Positions 27,901-35,521 of a stretch of 64,000 nt of DNA are shown here, piece after piece. A program made the translations under genes and the position numbers. Positions within the stretch are counted from its first letter, which is position 1, and the number at the start of each line of letters is the position of its first letter. The notes under the pieces are model-generated. The model had not been told where the DNA came from and made no database searches. It saw only the letters and a list, made by a program, of their open reading frames with translations. Origin of the DNA: an uncultured Lachnospiraceae bacterium (GTDB taxonomy: Bacteria > Bacillota > Clostridia > Lachnospirales > Lachnospiraceae); assembly GCA_902779395.1 (NCBI GenBank), contig CACZBK010000007.1, forward strand, positions 45,712 to 109,711, in the 5' to 3' direction.

Positions 27901-28805
27901 GCTGCTCAGGTGCATTGGTGTATAATCAGTTTTTGTATAATGAACAGCTTAAAAAGAATCCGCAGGGAGCAGAAGCTGCTTTAGCCGGAAAATTAGTTGA
28001 TCAGTATATGATAAGAGAATTTGAACCTGAGTATAAAAACAAAAAGAAGTTTGTAGAAGATATTCTTAAGATACTTGGCATGCCCAAGACCGATAAAGAG
28101 GCTGTAAAAGACGCCGAAGACAAATATAACATGTATGCCAGCGAAACAAGATCATTTGCCGGCAAAGGAAAGAAATCTGTAGGAAATGTATATGAGATAG
28201 GAGATTTCTTCCTTGGAAAACAAAAAGACATTGCAGTACATAAGATAAATTTTGTGATACCAAGCAGCGACTATAAATCGAAATTAGATCCTCTTACAAA
28301 AGAAAACATAATGGTAAGATTTTCAGAGGATGAAAAGAAAGAAGCAGACCAGCAGCTAAATAATATTAAAGCGATATTCCTTGACAAAGTGTATAAGATC
28401 CTGCAGACAGGTAATGCAGTTTCTATCCTGTCAAAAGTTGATGTGGGATCGCATTACATGACTATTATAGGTGTGGACGGACAGAATATCACTTATGTTG
28501 ATTCTCTTCATCCCGGTGAGGAGATCACAAAAGATGTCAGCTATTTTATGGATAGGAGGAATCTTGGTCAGACTATAGAGATAAACTGGTTCTCCCGGGT
28601 CGGTGATATCAAAGAGCTGAAAAAAGAATATAAAAATCTTGAGTATGATAAGAAAAAAGGATTTTCCGTAAAAAATCACGTTATCGGTGATATGCTCTAT
28701 ACAGCACAGACCAAGGGTATTACGGTATCTAAAGACGGAGAGATCCCCGGGGTCACAGAATATGTGTATCTTCCCAAAAAATATAAGGAAGAGAACGCAA
28801 AATAA
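24948..28805 (+). CDS. 1285-residue protein with single-alpha-helix stalk and C-terminal papain/C39-like cysteine protease
   Basis: Residues 1-290 are charged and helical. Residues ~295-335 form a hydrophobic stretch (FGALALGRFLIENPLRLILKG onward). Residues ~380-645 are extremely Lys/Glu/Arg-rich, with a 16-residue repeat at 555-611 typical of a stable single alpha-helix. The C-terminal ~320 residues look like a papain-fold peptidase: Gln978 then Cys983, Cys985 and Cys986 (QGTMNCYCCSGAL), His1169 (GSHYMTIIGV) and Asp1185 (YVDSLHPGE). The His-to-Asp spacing of 16 is usual for C39-like enzymes; which cysteine is the nucleophile is uncertain. No signal peptide. The gene lies 17 bp after the giant gene and 13 bp before a GNAT gene, so it is co-transcribed. 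It may process the giant protein or act as a toxin domain. Confidence 0.7.
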   Translation: MAKEHDITIKRTLTLQAPKQQLNIDEMQGMKKNVLHENGTDDNSLQATGKKGALQKNDDFEAVDWDKFAHDMDEEKARKILGNKFPKDKTWEEFEEERKLKTEAEDKNLVYVTDKEKRGLEKEVNRERLRHLKEAEELEKITGNKKIEGNSKDGYYIGFDRKYAVIQKDDSEQMKRIKVKLYEVFNELDKEKEGKKLSEKDKESILAKLTVLKTNCDYFLIQKYRRSGGIVSSSIKYYEYSKRWNEVEKLRKRVAAEIRKRKPAEPVRQTIEDEQFEYKYKKVGEDLKWYQKLGFGALALGRFLIENPLRLILKGLTVPVWAVNEGIRKIIIASGGNPQRHIKFPGLYRPGQFYERMVNRFTGDSISEGRWYDRFLTYYEGDKKIVYVDEEEKSKEKPEENEDGEISVKHKQILAKYFHKKEEPEKKEDKEKEIPKAEIEQDKKEDKEKDKDEVPVIEKEKEDQHENKNIRKNRKERTVRNPKFTEEDLKKLRKDKLSEEELKRIKDEFVIVEEDELLFEEDTVKKEVDTEAAKRFELEEKEKKEKEEKAKKDKEEKERREKEEKEKKEREEKERREKEEKEKKEREEKERREKEEKEKKEREEKERKEKEKKEREKKEKERKEKEEKEKKEYIEQWKKDAQKLSELIPEDKRTEMIKTLLKYFNEISGLLQDPVYKRPVRKQNGNQNEAKDKKITYPVATNTLIREYKDIANWSRRQADKLSKTNDVALKEAVEMLRRIEVKAKNEEKFFTEGRRVSFEEAGDNKEALEKKSMADLLIRGKRYLEEGIFSDAVVLEKSKEEVPKKKKRTVTEKLMGVLGFSEKNEDTEKDKKKEEKPKKAVKNKEVKNSRKSGRVYEEDDPVPEKLDIKNYPEEKKAEMEAILRKNKIAIPSSYQEVSSFRLLNSKTVLEGENYIVEWKKGITQETVDALNWISKYYIVRDESRTDRKKGQKLVIPNHKYKLPDDVAKRMIKANVRQGTMNCYCCSGALVYNQFLYNEQLKKNPQGAEAALAGKLVDQYMIREFEPEYKNKKKFVEDILKILGMPKTDKEAVKDAEDKYNMYASETRSFAGKGKKSVGNVYEIGDFFLGKQKDIAVHKINFVIPSSDYKSKLDPLTKENIMVRFSEDEKKEADQQLNNIKAIFLDKVYKILQTGNAVSILSKVDVGSHYMTIIGVDGQNITYVDSLHPGEEITKDVSYFMDRRNLGQTIEINWFSRVGDIKELKKEYKNLEYDKKKGFSVKNHVIGDMLYTAQTKGITVSKDGEIPGVTEYVYLPKKYKEENAK
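26610..26780 (+). repeat. 48-bp tandem repeat encoding a 16-residue Lys/Glu/Arg helix unit
   Basis: Three full copies (26610-26657, 26658-26705, 26706-26753) and a partial fourth encode EEKERREKEEKEKKER. Copies two and three differ at one or two bases, which suggests recent duplication. The strand is almost pure purine, with a polypyrimidine complement. Confidence 0.9.
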
Positions 28806-28818
28806 GTGGAGGTAAAAA

Positions 28819-30051
28819 GTGGCTGCAGGAATAAATGAAAATGTCATAATGGAATTTATGGAAATGAATGCCGATTCTCCGGAGCTTGAAAAAATGGAGA
28901 ACGAAGTCCTTAAAGATTATGATCCTTCAGAAGTATATAAGGCACATGTAAGGGAACTTAAGGATCTGGCTGTGGCATTGGAAGCACTTGAGACAGTTAA
29001 GAAAGAATATGATCCGGAAAAGCATGCCAGACAGGCAATAGAAGAGGTATATCTTACCGTGATGTATTATACTTATCGTTTAGCCAGACGCTTTAATCCC
29101 CTTACGGATCACGGACGGGAGCTGCTTGCGCGATCAGATGAGCTTCGCAAAGAATATGAAGCATCCTTCAGTCCGCTGCTTACCGGGATAACTGCCAAAA
29201 ATGTCTCTTCCTTTGAAGGACTTTTATCGGACGATATCATCGAAGATATAGAAAACGGAAGATTGCAGGGGTTTGCTGTTTTAAGGACCGATCTTAATAC
29301 CACTCTTCCGGTGGCGGCATGTGTTTACAGATGGGTTGAGCTGCCCGGGCAGCTTGAAGAAGCGCCGATCATAGATGTTAAGTGGATATACGTAGCTCCT
29401 CTGTACAGAGGAAGGAGCATATCTGATTTCATCATGGCTGAGCTGGTGAACCTTATGATAAGAAAGGGTGCATCAGCCTTATCGGCGGGATACGCGGTGA
29501 ACGAATATGCACAGACCGTGATACAGCTGTTTTCCGAATGGGGATTTATGATGTCTACTACCATCAATCCGGAATTCAGATGCCGGCTTGGCGATGTGGG
29601 CAAAAACAGGATAATAGCGAGCAAGTCAAAAGAAGCAACTCCTCTCGGAGAGCTCACAAAAGAAGAGCAGAAAAATGTGATAAGAAGATATCTGAAAGCA
29701 TCGAAGCAGCTTGACGTGCTGGAGTATCTTGTAGATAAACCCGGATACTATGATGGTGATCTGAGCTGTATTATAGGAAAAAAGGAAGCTGCCCGGGGGA
29801 TACTGCTCGTGCATAAAAAACCTTCGGATATATTGGAAGTGGAATTTTTTGACAGCCATACTGATGACGGAGAAGTTATGCTTAAGCTTTTGGCATCCTG
29901 TATTGACAATGCCGTAGGAAAATATGCAAAAAAGAGTGAGCTGATCCTGTATACCGAAAGTGTTCAGCTGGAGCAGATGCTTGACAGGATAATACCGAAA
30001 CAGAGGGTAGCTCCGTATATCGAAGCGGTACTGACCGTACCGGAAATATAG
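28819..30051 (+). CDS. Two-lobed GNAT-like acetyltransferase, last gene of the giant-protein locus
   Basis: This 410-residue protein begins with a helical region (~1-115). A recognisable GNAT domain (~118-255) follows, with motif A IIDVKWIYVAPLYRGRSISD, where RGRS stands at the acetyl-CoA pyrophosphate loop, and the motif B-like VIQLFSEWGFMMS. A second, degenerate GNAT-like half occupies ~270-410. The overall plan resembles the first gene of the locus. The start is GTG 28819, 5 nt after GGAGGT. It may acetylate one of the two large Lys-rich proteins encoded just upstream; this is inference from position and composition only. Confidence 0.65.
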   Translation: MAAGINENVIMEFMEMNADSPELEKMENEVLKDYDPSEVYKAHVRELKDLAVALEALETVKKEYDPEKHARQAIEEVYLTVMYYTYRLARRFNPLTDHGRELLARSDELRKEYEASFSPLLTGITAKNVSSFEGLLSDDIIEDIENGRLQGFAVLRTDLNTTLPVAACVYRWVELPGQLEEAPIIDVKWIYVAPLYRGRSISDFIMAELVNLMIRKGASALSAGYAVNEYAQTVIQLFSEWGFMMSTTINPEFRCRLGDVGKNRIIASKSKEATPLGELTKEEQKNVIRRYLKASKQLDVLEYLVDKPGYYDGDLSCIIGKKEAARGILLVHKKPSDILEVEFFDSHTDDGEVMLKLLASCIDNAVGKYAKKSELILYTESVQLEQMLDRIIPKQRVAPYIEAVLTVPEI

Positions 30052-30054
30052 CAT

Positions 30055-30080
30055 AAAAACAGGGGGGTGTTTACCCCCCT
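30055..30080 (-). terminator. Terminator of the TerB-like gene
   Basis: AGGGGGGT (30061-30068) pairs with ACCCCCCT (30073-30080) around GTTT. On the minus strand the hairpin is followed by TGTTTTT, so it ends transcription of the minus-strand gene; the plus-strand side has only a short T run. Confidence 0.75.
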
Positions 30081-30445
30081 TAAGAAGCGTTCTCGTAAAA
30101 CGAAAGCATCCGGTTCAGATCGCTTTCTTCGATATCCATACAGCCGGCAAGGTCATATACGAAATTGCATTCCGATTCATCAAAGCGGTGGTCTGCATAC
30201 ATGATCATCAGAATATCATAAAAGATGGTTATTTTCTGATCCCGGCTCAGTCCGCTTAAGTATGCGCCAAGTTCATCCATGGATATGCTCTCATCATCGA
30301 TTTTATCGGCGCGGATCCAGCCGGCGTTTCTGCAGTACTTATCTATAAGATCTTTTTCTTCTTTGACCACTATGCCGTTTGCTTTTGCGGCTTTTAAAGC
30401 AAGGATAATATATTTATCATGATCTATATTCTTAAGTGAGTTCAT
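30080..30445 (-). CDS. TerB/DjlA-N-like small helical protein
   Basis: This 121-residue, all-helical acidic protein has the pattern of TerB-like domains: an ALKAAKANGIVVKEEKDLIDKY helix pair, then IMYADHRFDESECNFVYDLA, where an Ala-Asp and a downstream Glu recall the metal-binding acidic residues. Its function is unknown. AAAGGAGG stands 8 nt before the ATG. It is convergent with the giant-protein locus and probably independent of it. Confidence 0.5.
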   Translation of the reverse strand: MNSLKNIDHDKYIILALKAAKANGIVVKEEKDLIDKYCRNAGWIRADKIDDESISMDELGAYLSGLSRDQKITIFYDILMIMYADHRFDESECNFVYDLAGCMDIEESDLNRMLSFYENAS

Positions 30446-30568
30446 GGGCGGGTCCTCCTTTCATATTTTAAGCTGTATCGTTTAATACGTCCTGTCGACT
30501 TCAGTGATCGAAATGTTATTATAATATTAAAATGAAATATCCGTTATTACCACCAACAAGCCTTTACA

Positions 30569-30602
30569 AAAATGCACCGCTTATGTGCGGCGGGGTGCTT
30601 TT
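30569..30602. terminator. Possible hairpin terminator upstream of the phosphodiester glycosidase promoter
   Basis: AAAA-GCACC (30569-30578, one bulged T) can pair with GGTGC-TTTT (30594-30602). It sits between divergent genes and just before a -35 box, so it may insulate that promoter from read-through. The call is weak because of the bulge and long loop. Confidence 0.35.
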
Positions 30603-30603
30603 C

Positions 30604-30631
30604 TTGACACTTATGTAAAATATGATAAAAT
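30604..30631 (+). promoter_or_regulatory. Sigma-A promoter with perfect -35
   Basis: TTGACA (30604-30609), a 16-nt spacer and TAAAAT (30626-30631). The predicted start of transcription, ~30638, coincides with the GTG start codon at 30639. Confidence 0.75.
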
Positions 30632-30638
30632 ATCCCCC

Positions 30639-32378
30639 GTGTCAGACAGTATATTTACAATATTGGAATATAGTTTTAAAAATGCCTTAGCCTGCATTGA
30701 AAAGATGGATTACCAGCATACTCTTCTGCTATGGGCTGTAGGCATTGTTTTTGTGTGCCTGTTTATCAGAAATCTGCGATCGTCCATAAAACACCGCAGG
30801 GAGATGGTCTGGTCAACGGTGTCGGCTTTTTTTGTATGCTTTCTTATATTCAGCTGTATAGTGGCGGATGCTGAAGGTACGCTGGTATTTTTGCCCGGGG
30901 ATACACCGGAGAATAAGGTTATCCATTTTTTTGATAATGTCGTTTCCGGGGATATGGTCGCGGCAGCGGCAGATCTTTCCGCCCCGCGCCAGCTGATGTC
31001 AATGCCCGAGGAAATGAGCGATACAGATCTTCTTTATTATCAGGCTCTTCGATCCAGTTTCTCTTATTCACTTAACGGTTCCTCCGAAATGGAAAAAACA
31101 CATGCAAAGCAGAGTGTTGATCTTACCTATCTTGATCTGAACTCCCTGCCTGATCCCATACGTGAAAATGTCATGGAAGAGCTTAAGCAGGTGGTGGACG
31201 AGCGCAGGAAAGATGAGGTTTATGACGGGGACGAAAATTACCGCCCAGAGATACTTGATGAAGTATATCATGACAGTGTATCGAAGGTGCTTGAGCATGC
31301 CGAAGATTATTATGTTACCACCACACTTGAGCTTTCGCTGGATTATACAAACGGCAGCTGGTACATAACTCCTGCGGACGAAATGCTGATTGCTTTCGAC
31401 GGAGGGTCATCCGCCGGCGCCAATTTTGCAAACAATGCAAAGAGTGAGGTTCTGGGAGAACTGACATATATTCCCAAGCATTACACTATAGCTGAGGATG
31501 TACTGCTTCCGCCCGCACCGAACCGTGATAAGTACGGAAAGACAGATGATCCGGAAGTGATACAGGCGATACTGGATGAATATCCCCGTCTTACCGGCAT
31601 AGATGAACCTTTCTGGAATAAGGATATAAAGCTTCGTGAAGGTTTGTTTAATTATTATGCTGATGAAACCATCGTAGTGATAGCATGGCGTGAAACCTAT
31701 AACGGAAAGAACTGTACTTTTGCGGATGTTTATATAGCAGACCCTTCACAGCTGCGCCGCAAGCTTACCGAAGATACATATGGATCCGCGGTACACAAGC
31801 CTGCATCGGCTCTTGCTAAAGAGGCTAATGCGGTTATAGCCTTAAACGGTGACTTTTACAAGTTCCGTACCGTAGGTGTTACCAGTTACCGGCGTACGCT
31901 CTACCGTTTTAATCCCGGTCAGCTTGAGCTCTGCCATGTGGATGCTTCGGGTAACTTAAACTTTACATATGCAAATGAACTGAAGACAAAAGAGGATGCG
32001 GAGCAGTATATAAAGGATCACAACATACTTTTTACACTGGCTTTCGGGCCCGTACTGGTAGAGGATTATAAGATACATCCCAGTTCACCGTCATATCTTC
32101 TGGGACAGGTGGGGGAGATCTATTCCAGATCCGCGCTGGGACAGCGCGGCAGCGGACACTATCTGCTGATGACCATGAACTATGGCGGGAATATAGAAGA
32201 TTCAAAGAAAGCGATGTACGACATGGGTGTTGAGCGTGCATATGCTGTAGACGGCGGGCAGACTGCCGAGATAGTTCTTAACAATCAGATGTTCAATCCC
32301 GTGGATTATCGTAATGAGCGTTTTGTCAGCGATATCATATGCTTTGATACGGCACTGCCGGAGGATGAGAACAAATGA
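30639..32378 (+). CDS. Membrane-anchored phosphodiester glycosidase (NAGPA/DUF2233) family protein
   Basis: This 579-residue protein has two N-terminal transmembrane helices (~28-45 and ~62-82), an extracytoplasmic region (~90-320) without a recognised domain, and a C-terminal NAGPA/DUF2233 domain (~340-575). The domain shows ALNGDFYKF, SALGQRGSGHYLLM and RAYAVDGGQTAEIV, which are family signatures. Family members cleave sugar-1-phosphodiester bonds, so a wall glycopolymer or exopolysaccharide is a plausible substrate. The GTG at 30639 is chosen because the promoter overlaps any longer frame; it stands 7 nt after the -10 with no Shine-Dalgarno, so translation may be leaderless. Its stop overlaps the start of the next gene (ATGA). 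Confidence 0.75.
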   Translation: MSDSIFTILEYSFKNALACIEKMDYQHTLLLWAVGIVFVCLFIRNLRSSIKHRREMVWSTVSAFFVCFLIFSCIVADAEGTLVFLPGDTPENKVIHFFDNVVSGDMVAAAADLSAPRQLMSMPEEMSDTDLLYYQALRSSFSYSLNGSSEMEKTHAKQSVDLTYLDLNSLPDPIRENVMEELKQVVDERRKDEVYDGDENYRPEILDEVYHDSVSKVLEHAEDYYVTTTLELSLDYTNGSWYITPADEMLIAFDGGSSAGANFANNAKSEVLGELTYIPKHYTIAEDVLLPPAPNRDKYGKTDDPEVIQAILDEYPRLTGIDEPFWNKDIKLREGLFNYYADETIVVIAWRETYNGKNCTFADVYIADPSQLRRKLTEDTYGSAVHKPASALAKEANAVIALNGDFYKFRTVGVTSYRRTLYRFNPGQLELCHVDASGNLNFTYANELKTKEDAEQYIKDHNILFTLAFGPVLVEDYKIHPSSPSYLLGQVGEIYSRSALGQRGSGHYLLMTMNYGGNIEDSKKAMYDMGVERAYAVDGGQTAEIVLNNQMFNPVDYRNERFVSDIICFDTALPEDENK

Positions 32379-33772
32379 ACCCGATAGCCATAATCGTTGA
32401 CAAAGCTCAGATACACTGGGATGCCATCATAATAGTGATGGCTGTACCGGCGTGGTTCTTCAGTTTTCATTCGCTGTACTGTGCAAATAAAGGCAGGCGT
32501 CTGGCTTCGTGGATATATCTGCCGTTTGCCGTTCTTATGGGGGCGATATCTTCCAGATTATTGTACTGGTACAGCCATGTGGAGCAGTATAAAGGATTTT
32601 CGCAGGCCCTGGAGGATTTCAATATAGGCTGTTTTTCCATGCTGGGCATTCTCCCCGGCCTTTTCCTGGCAGCAGTACTTATAAGATGTCTTCAGCTGAA
32701 TAAGAGCCTGCCGGCCTTTCTTGATGCGCTGGCTCCGGCAACGGCATTGGGCATGGGTCTTATGTATCTTTCATGCCTGTTTAATTATAACTGCCGCGGG
32801 AAGTTTACCGTGGATACGCCATCCATGCAGCATCTGCCTTTTGCAACGGCGGTCCCGGAAGCAGGTGAAGTGAGCTTTCGCTTTGCCACCTTCTTCTGGA
32901 GTGCGGTGTTTATGTTCATCCTTTCATACATCTGTACGGAATTCTACTATATAAAGAAGAAGGAGCGCGGTTCGACTGCCTGCTTTTTCCTGCTGCTTTT
33001 CAGCGTAGGGCAGTTCATTTTAGACAGCACACGTTATGATGCCGAATATTTTCCTTTCAACGGTTTTGTGAGCATACTGCAGATATTTGACGGAGTATGC
33101 ATACTGGTACTGACCATAGCCTTCAGCGTGCGTGCGATAAAGCGCAGAGGTTTTAAATGGTATTTCATTCTTATCTGGCTGGCCCAGGCCGGCGCTATGA
33201 CCGCAACGGGCATGATGGAGTATATGGTGCAGCGTTATTCGGATCAGCATCTGCAATATTACGCTCTTATGGGGCTTTCATGTGTGGCGATGTTTGCCCT
33301 GGGCTTTGCTCTTTATCTTATGGGCTGCCGCAGGCGCAAGGCAGTAAGGAGAATAACTTCGGAAGAGGTGCAGGCAGAAACCGTGGCTGCGGATAAAAAA
33401 GTGTCGAAAAAGAAAGAAGTTAAAGAGGCTGTTTACGAAGAGGAAGATACTACCGGTGATATGACAGAAGATGAAGCGGAAGAAGAAATGGAACTCCTTG
33501 ATCTGGGAGATACCAGAAATCTGACTCTGGTAGATGCTGACGGATATCTTAACAGATCCGTTTCCGGAGTGGAAGAGAAAGAGTATCTGAGCAGTGCTGA
33601 TCTTGATACGGAAATGAGAAGCAGGAAAAGGTCAAAAAAACACCGTCACGGTCAAGATGAATATGAAGAGGAAGAAGCGGTTGATGAGCGTTCCGCGATC
33701 ATGGCATTTATCGGTGCCGTTTTAGCAGCAGTAGGTCTGGGTGCCTTCTTTGCATCACGTAAAAAAGACTGA
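32375..33772 (+). CDS. Lgt-like multi-pass membrane protein, catalytic motifs degenerate
   Basis: This 465-residue protein has about seven to eight transmembrane helices (residues 10-320), a long acidic and Lys-rich cytoplasmic tail (~325-440) and a final helix (~443-460). The helix order and the stretch SMLGILPGLFLAA followed by a Leu-Asp-Ala-Leu-Ala-Pro segment and SCLFNYNCRGKF resemble prolipoprotein diacylglyceryl transferase. The Lgt HGG motif and catalytic Arg/Asn signature are not conserved, so it is probably a paralogue with another role, perhaps in lipid or glycolipid handling. It is translationally coupled to the phosphodiester glycosidase gene, suggesting that the two proteins act together. 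Confidence 0.55.
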   Translation: MNPIAIIVDKAQIHWDAIIIVMAVPAWFFSFHSLYCANKGRRLASWIYLPFAVLMGAISSRLLYWYSHVEQYKGFSQALEDFNIGCFSMLGILPGLFLAAVLIRCLQLNKSLPAFLDALAPATALGMGLMYLSCLFNYNCRGKFTVDTPSMQHLPFATAVPEAGEVSFRFATFFWSAVFMFILSYICTEFYYIKKKERGSTACFFLLLFSVGQFILDSTRYDAEYFPFNGFVSILQIFDGVCILVLTIAFSVRAIKRRGFKWYFILIWLAQAGAMTATGMMEYMVQRYSDQHLQYYALMGLSCVAMFALGFALYLMGCRRRKAVRRITSEEVQAETVAADKKVSKKKEVKEAVYEEEDTTGDMTEDEAEEEMELLDLGDTRNLTLVDADGYLNRSVSGVEEKEYLSSADLDTEMRSRKRSKKHRHGQDEYEEEEAVDERSAIMAFIGAVLAAVGLGAFFASRKKD

Positions 33773-33809
33773 GCGCATTTTTGCCGTCAGTATCGGAGCG
33801 ATGGATCTT

Positions 33810-33858
33810 AAATTACCCCCAAATGGCGGTAGTCGAAAAGAAAAAAATGTTTTATAGT
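33810..33858 (+). promoter_or_regulatory. Operator copy 1 plus -10 box, sensor-kinase operon promoter
   Basis: A 24-bp element at 33810-33833 contains TACCCCCAAATGGCGGTA, an 18-bp imperfect inverted repeat with 7-bp arms and AAAT centre. It is followed after exactly 19 nt by TATAGT (33853-33858). There is no good -35 (TAGTCG), as expected for an activator-dependent promoter. An identical element with identical spacing lies at 37545. Confidence 0.75.
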
Positions 33859-33859
33859 G

Positions 33860-33896
33860 ATCACAGGATGTCGAAGTATATCCTGTGATATTTTTT
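33860..33896 (+). terminator. Perfect hairpin with T run overlapping the predicted transcription start
   Basis: ATCACAGGAT (33860-33869) pairs perfectly with ATCCTGTGAT (33880-33889), followed by ATTTTTT. It can terminate transcripts coming from the Lgt-like gene. RNA starting from the -10 at 33853 would begin near 33865 and lack most of the left arm, so that promoter could escape the terminator. Confidence 0.7.
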
Positions 33897-33910
33897 AGGA
33901 TTTTAAAAGA

Positions 33911-35521
33911 GTGGAACGTTTTAAGATAGCCGACAAAAGAGTATTTATCGTATGCCTGCTGTTATTAGCGGCGGGGATCATTACCTGTATGATACCCGTA
34001 AGAGGCTTTGTGCCGCATAATATGTCGGCATTCTCTTATTGCTCGCTGGTGATCATATGGGGACTGTCCATAAGGCGCAGGATACTGGATATTAAGGTTC
34101 GCCACAGGATAATGACGTCCTGTGTGTTTATGATCCTGCTTTTTGTGCTGAGGATGTGCAAGTTTTCCTTTTTCCCGGGGATCGCAGAAATAGAAGAGAT
34201 GGTCTGGTATGCATACTATATACCTATGACTGCGATACCGCTTTTTATGTACTTTGCAGCGCTGCGTGTTGAGCCTGTAAAAAATACGCAGAGGATCGAT
34301 GTAATGGAGAAGGTGCTTGTATGCGCAGAAGCGGTGATGTGTACAGTTGTACTCACTAACGGTCTGCATGGTCTGGTTTTTGATATACAGGTACATCCGG
34401 ATAAAGAATATACACGAAACTGGTTTTATTATCTCATATTGGCGTGGATGATAGTGTTCGGACTGGCAACCTTTGTAATGGTGTTCAGAAAGTGTTCCTT
34501 ATCCATAGCCAGAAAACGCTGGTATATCCCGGCGATATTCATAGCTGTCGGTATGGTGATGCTTTTCTGGTATCTGATAGGCGGAGGAGCACCCAGGATA
34601 GCCGGACACAAGCTGTTTCAGCTGCAGGAGGCATATTGTATTCCTTATATAACGGCGATGGAGGGTATAATACAGACAGGCCTGCTTGCGGCCAATACCG
34701 GATATGCGATCTTATTTGATTATTCCGGAATAAATGCATGTATATATGATAAAGCCGGTTCACCGGTGGTTTCTTCGAGAAACTGGAAAGAAGAGGGAGC
34801 CGGTGAAGACTACCGTATATGCAGCGAAGATGTTTCGGGAGGATATATCAGCTGGGCAGAAGATATAGGGACCATAAGGCGGCTGAATACCGAACTCGAA
34901 GAAGTGACGGAGGCCCTGGAGAATGAGAACGAGCTGATACGTCAGGAAAATGAAGTTCGTGCGGAACGTGTAAGCTACGAAACAAGAAACCGCCTGTACA
35001 ACAGGATCGCGACAGCCGTACGCGTACAGGCTCTTAAGGTGGATGAGCTGCTCTCAAAAGAGGCAGAGGATCCGGAAGAGGAAAAAAAGGAGCTGATGCA
35101 TGCAGCCATACTGAGCGCATATATAAAGCGTATGGGCAATATAATGCTGCTTACGGATAAAAGCATTTCTGCAGATACGGAGGAATTGTACCTGGCTCTG
35201 CGGGAGTCGCTGGATTATCTGGCGCTTAAAGGCTGTGTATGCGATATAGTAAAAAACGGTAACCGCCTTATTCCTTCGCAGCTCATGCTTTTATCCTATG
35301 AACTGTTTGAAGCTGCTGTTGAAGATGTATGGTCACGGCTTAATTCCTGCGTGGTGAGTTTAGAGTGTGAAAACGGTTTCGAACTGACTATTGCGCTTGA
35401 TGCTATGGCAGATTCCATCACATCCGTATGGAATGACAGGCAGATAAAAGAAGCAGGAGGCAGACTGACTGTCCGGTATGAGGATGATACGCAATACATT
35501 AAAATGGAGGGCCTGTCATGA
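33911..35521 (+). CDS. Multi-pass sensor protein with degenerate histidine-kinase region
   Basis: This 536-residue protein has about eight transmembrane helices (~12-275) in the pattern of the 7TM histidine-kinase N-terminal region, then a coiled coil (~330-370). A helical segment follows with ETRNRLYNRIATAVR, where a DHp domain would be expected, and the final ~130 residues resemble an HATPase region. I can find no phospho-accepting His in an H-box, and the ATP-binding N and G boxes are not evident, so it is probably a pseudokinase sensor. The start is GTG 33911 with only a distant AGGA. Its stop overlaps the next gene's ATG, which encodes an intact NarL-type kinase likely to be its partner. 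Confidence 0.65.
   Translation: MERFKIADKRVFIVCLLLLAAGIITCMIPVRGFVPHNMSAFSYCSLVIIWGLSIRRRILDIKVRHRIMTSCVFMILLFVLRMCKFSFFPGIAEIEEMVWYAYYIPMTAIPLFMYFAALRVEPVKNTQRIDVMEKVLVCAEAVMCTVVLTNGLHGLVFDIQVHPDKEYTRNWFYYLILAWMIVFGLATFVMVFRKCSLSIARKRWYIPAIFIAVGMVMLFWYLIGGGAPRIAGHKLFQLQEAYCIPYITAMEGIIQTGLLAANTGYAILFDYSGINACIYDKAGSPVVSSRNWKEEGAGEDYRICSEDVSGGYISWAEDIGTIRRLNTELEEVTEALENENELIRQENEVRAERVSYETRNRLYNRIATAVRVQALKVDELLSKEAEDPEEEKKELMHAAILSAYIKRMGNIMLLTDKSISADTEELYLALRESLDYLALKGCVCDIVKNGNRLIPSQLMLLSYELFEAAVEDVWSRLNSCVVSLECENGFELTIALDAMADSITSVWNDRQIKEAGGRLTVRYEDDTQYIKMEGLS

Noticed and set aside
16474-30051. Type VII secretion or contractile injection locus
   Set aside because: No WXG100, EssC/YukAB, sheath, tube or baseplate genes are in the window.
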